7,988 bases of DNA from assembly GCA_027314825.1 (NCBI GenBank), contig DAHVAB010000104.1, forward strand, positions 1 to 7,988. Reading direction: 5' to 3'. The DNA is from Solirubrobacterales bacterium. GTDB lineage: Bacteria; Actinomycetota; Thermoleophilia; Solirubrobacterales; Solirubrobacteraceae. Below are positions 6,011 to 7,988 of this stretch, piece after piece. Below the pieces are notes generated by a model. The model was not told the DNA's origin, did no database searches, and was given only the letters and a program-made list of their open reading frames with translations. The position numbers were made by a program, and so were the translations under genes. Positions within the stretch are counted from its first letter, which is position 1, and each line of letters begins with the position of its first letter.

Positions 6011-7680
6011 GCCGCCTGGGCGAGGAGGTCGTCCTCGCCGAGGACCGTGTAGCGGTAGCCCTGCTCGGCAAGGAATCGTTGGCGGCGGTGGGCGGCGTCC
6101 TGCTCAACGGTGTCGCGCGTGATGAGCGTGTAGAACCACGCGCGGTTCTCGCCTGGCTTCGGCCGCAGCAGGCGACCGAGCCGCTGGGCCTCCTCCTGGC
6201 GTGAGCCGAACGTGCCTGAGACCTCGATCGCGACCGCGGCCGAGGGCAGGTCGAGCGCGAAGTTGGCGACCTTGCTGACGCAGAGCACCGGCAGCTCGCC
6301 GGCGCGGAAGCGCTCGTAGAGCCGCGAGCGCTCCGGCAGCGGCGTCTTGCCCGTGACGATCGGCGCATCGAGCTGCTCGGCGAGGTCCTTCAGCTGCGAG
6401 ACGTAGGTCGCCAGGACCAGCGCCTGGCGACCGCGGTGGCGCTCCAGCAGCGCCTGCAGCACAGCGGTCTTGGTGGGGTTGCAGCTGGCGAGTCGGAAGC
6501 GCTCGCGGGGCTCGGCGAGCGCGTAGCTCATGCGGGCACCCTCGCCCGCGAATTGCACGCGAACCTCGGCGCACTCCGCCGCGGCGATCCAGCCGGCGTC
6601 CTCAAGCTCGCGCCAGGCGGTGTCGTAGCACTTCGGCCCGACGAGCGTGAAGACGAGCGGCTCGGCTCCGTCCTCGCGGATGAGCGTCGCGGTCAGGCCG
6701 AGCCGGCGCCGCGCCTGGATGGCGGCGGTCGCGCGGAACACCGGGGCCGGCAGCAGGTGGACCTCGTCGTAGATCACGAGCCCCCACTCGCGGCCCTCGA
6801 ACAGCTCGAGGTGGGGGAAGCCGCCGTCGCGCGATGGCCTGAAGGTCAGGAGCTGATAGGTCGTAACGGTGATCGGGCGCAGCTGCTTGACCCTGCCTGT
6901 GTACTCGCCCACCTGGGAGGCGGGCACGGTCGTCTTCTCCGCGAGCTCGCGCTGCCACTGCTCGACGGAGGACTGGTTGGAGGTCACGATCAGGGTCTCG
7001 CATCCGAGCCGAACGATCGCACCGAGGCCGACGAGCGTCTTGCCCGAGCCGCACGGCAGCACGACGACGCCGGCGCCCACCGCAGCGAGGGCGGCGTCGG
7101 CCTCCGCTTGGTAGGCGCGCAGCTGCACTCCATCGGTGAGCGAGGCCTGCAGCGCCGCGCCGTCGGCGAATGGCGCGTCGTCGCGAACGGGCCAGCCGAG
7201 CTCGACGAGCGCCTGCTTGAGCGCGCCTCTGGCGACCGCCGCGACCTCGACGCGCTGCGCGCCGTCGCGCTCGCCCAGCAGCGCCGCCACCGCCGGGGCG
7301 CGAGCGACCTCGGCGAGCAGCGCGGGGCTGTCGGCGATCAGCTCGAGGACGCCCTCGCGCTCGCCCGCGAGCAGTCGCAGCCGCCCGTAGCGTGCACACA
7401 GGTCGCGCACGTCTGCGAGCACCGCTTGCGGGACCGGGTAGCGCGAGATCTGCTGCAGCGTCGAGGCGATGTGGGGCGCGGGCATCCCCGCGGCCGCGGC
7501 GTTCCACAGCGAGACCGCGGTGATCCGGTAGGTGTGGACGTGCTCCGGGCTCTTCTCCAGCTCGGCGAACCGCGCCAGCTCGCGGCGCGCCGACTCGAAC
7601 TCGGGGTGAGCGACCTCCAGCAGCACGCTGCGATCGCTCTGGACGATCGCCGCGCCTGAGGTGACTGGGGAGGCGGCCAC
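6007..7680 (-). CDS. XPB/Rad25-family DNA repair helicase
   Basis: This is a complete 557-residue superfamily 2 ATPase that opens DNA with 3'-5' polarity; its eukaryotic homologue is the XPB subunit of TFIIH used in nucleotide excision repair. Residues 12-100 form the XPB/Ssl2 N-terminal domain (AIVQSDRSVLLEVAHP, LEKSPEHVHTYRITAVSLWN, SRYPVPQAVLADV). The helicase core follows: LRAYQ (188), Walker A LPCGSGKT (208-215), DEVH (305-308), TAT (330-332), the XPB-specific RED triplet (335-337), CVSKVANFALDLP (467) and motif VI QRLGRLLRP (499-507). All key catalytic residues are present and the length is normal for bacterial XPB. The GTG at 7680 was chosen because family similarity begins at residue 12 and a -10-like box lies just upstream; no good ribosome binding site is seen. 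It is the first gene of a two-gene operon with the helicase-associated protein. Confidence 0.96.
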   Translation of the reverse strand: MAASPVTSGAAIVQSDRSVLLEVAHPEFESARRELARFAELEKSPEHVHTYRITAVSLWNAAAAGMPAPHIASTLQQISRYPVPQAVLADVRDLCARYGRLRLLAGEREGVLELIADSPALLAEVARAPAVAALLGERDGAQRVEVAAVARGALKQALVELGWPVRDDAPFADGAALQASLTDGVQLRAYQAEADAALAAVGAGVVVLPCGSGKTLVGLGAIVRLGCETLIVTSNQSSVEQWQRELAEKTTVPASQVGEYTGRVKQLRPITVTTYQLLTFRPSRDGGFPHLELFEGREWGLVIYDEVHLLPAPVFRATAAIQARRRLGLTATLIREDGAEPLVFTLVGPKCYDTAWRELEDAGWIAAAECAEVRVQFAGEGARMSYALAEPRERFRLASCNPTKTAVLQALLERHRGRQALVLATYVSQLKDLAEQLDAPIVTGKTPLPERSRLYERFRAGELPVLCVSKVANFALDLPSAAVAIEVSGTFGSRQEEAQRLGRLLRPKPGENRAWFYTLITRDTVEQDAAHRRQRFLAEQGYRYTVLGEDDLLAQAA

Positions 7681-7694
7681 GGGTCGCGATCATA
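7681..7694 (-). promoter_or_regulatory. -10 element giving a near-leaderless XPB transcript
   Basis: On the minus strand TATGAT (7694-7689) ends eight bases before the GTG start at 7680. Standard spacing would place the transcription start at about 7682, leaving a leader of two bases or none, which agrees with the lack of a Shine-Dalgarno sequence. No clear -35 box is present about 17 bases upstream, so this rests on the -10 match alone. Confidence 0.4.
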
Positions 7695-7716
7695 GGAGCA
7701 CGCGCGGACGCCGGCG

Positions 7717-7744
7717 ATGCGCCGCCCGATCGCCGCCGGCGCAT
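7717..7744. repeat. 8-bp inverted repeat in the divergent promoter region
   Basis: ATGCGCCG (7717-7724) and CGGCGCAT (7737-7744) are perfect inverted copies separated by 12 bases, a half-site centre spacing of about two helical turns (20 bases). They lie between the divergent XPB operon and the SAP-like gene, just upstream of the XPB -10 box. The repeat could be an operator controlling one or both genes. Chance similarity is possible in such GC-rich DNA. Confidence 0.35.
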
Positions 7745-7840
7745 GGGATTGCGGCTCTCACGTCGGATCGAGGCGGCGGGCGACGCCAGTGTCTGGGGCG
7801 AATCCGGCGTCCGCGCCACCTGCGATGCTGCTGCGCCGAG

Positions 7841-7988
7841 ATGAGCAGGAGCCAATACGAGGTTTGGCACGCGACAGCGGCTGATGCGTTGAGCGCCCTG
7901 ATGGTCGATCAGCTGCGCGGGCTCGCCGCGGTGGCGAGCGGGAAGCGCCAGGCGGGACGCAAGGCGGAGCTCGTCGAGCTGATCGCCC
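7841..7988 (+). CDS. SAP-like domain protein, 5' part only
   Basis: An open frame from ATG 7841 runs to the window edge, giving the first 49 residues. After a short N-terminus (MSRSQYEVWHATAAD), residues 16-49 contain ALSALMVDQLRGLAAVA and then GRKAELVELIA, which matches the helix-extension-helix pattern of a SAP module (a DNA-binding motif ending in a conserved G-x-K-x-x-L-V core). SAP modules occur in DNA repair and chromatin proteins, and in bacteria often at the end of larger proteins. The gene is transcribed away from the XPB operon and shares its upstream region, so joint regulation is possible. No strong ribosome binding site precedes the ATG. The main body of the protein is outside the window, so its overall function cannot be stated. 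Confidence 0.6.
   Translation, partial: MSRSQYEVWHATAADALSALMVDQLRGLAAVASGKRQAGRKAELVELIA

Noticed and set aside
4893..6122. Long plus-strand open frame opposite the helicase-associated gene
   Set aside because: The translation is Ser/Arg/Ala-rich and featureless, and the minus-strand gene has operon context and protein-like sequence.
6436..7659. Long plus-strand open frame of about 400 codons opposite the XPB gene
   Set aside because: It is the antisense of a helicase with all motifs intact; its translation is low-complexity Arg/Gly/Ala-rich with no recognisable domain. Long antisense frames are expected at this GC content.

Overview
The window is very GC-rich, with strong G/C bias at codon third positions, GTG/TTG starts and an XPB-type helicase of the kind common in Actinomycetota. 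Together with a four-cysteine exported protein carrying a Sec-like signal peptide and weak Shine-Dalgarno sequences, this suggests a high-GC actinobacterium. I lean towards Thermoleophilia/Solirubrobacterales from the style of the exported proteins, but this is an inference and cannot be proved here.

The left half (1-4576) is accessory, insertion-scarred DNA. It opens with two abutting perfect hairpins (17-76), followed by an IS5-family transposase that has lost its N-terminus (164-823). A minus-strand VapB/VapC-type toxin-antitoxin pair follows (1747-1008); its promoter looks leaderless, with an inverted repeat overlapping the -10 box. A stretch with an ambiguous gene remnant (1946-2245) precedes an exported protein of unknown function (2248-2976, plus strand). 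Next is the 3' stump of a second exported protein (minus strand, 3058 to about 3317), which abuts an IS1595-family transposase remnant (about 3312-3875) with two frameshifts and no C-terminal half. A small basic conserved hypothetical gene (3903-4304) and about 270 bases without a recognisable gene close this half.

The right half (4577-7988) looks like conserved chromosomal sequence. A minus-strand two-gene operon encodes a complete XPB-family DNA helicase (7680-6007) and, overlapping it by 4 bases (GTGA), a 477-residue helicase-associated protein (6010-4577) with a WYL-like C-terminal segment. The overlap implies translational coupling, so the second protein is probably a dedicated XPB partner. 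XPB in archaea works with the nuclease Bax1, and in mycobacteria it lies beside another large helicase-associated protein; the partner here resembles neither fully. A divergent gene with a SAP-like N-terminus (7841 onwards, cut by the window edge) shares a 160-base promoter region with the operon.

The most interesting items are the XPB/partner operon with its divergent SAP-like neighbour, and the compact promoter-operator of the toxin-antitoxin pair. No rRNA, tRNA, CRISPR array or replication origin was seen.
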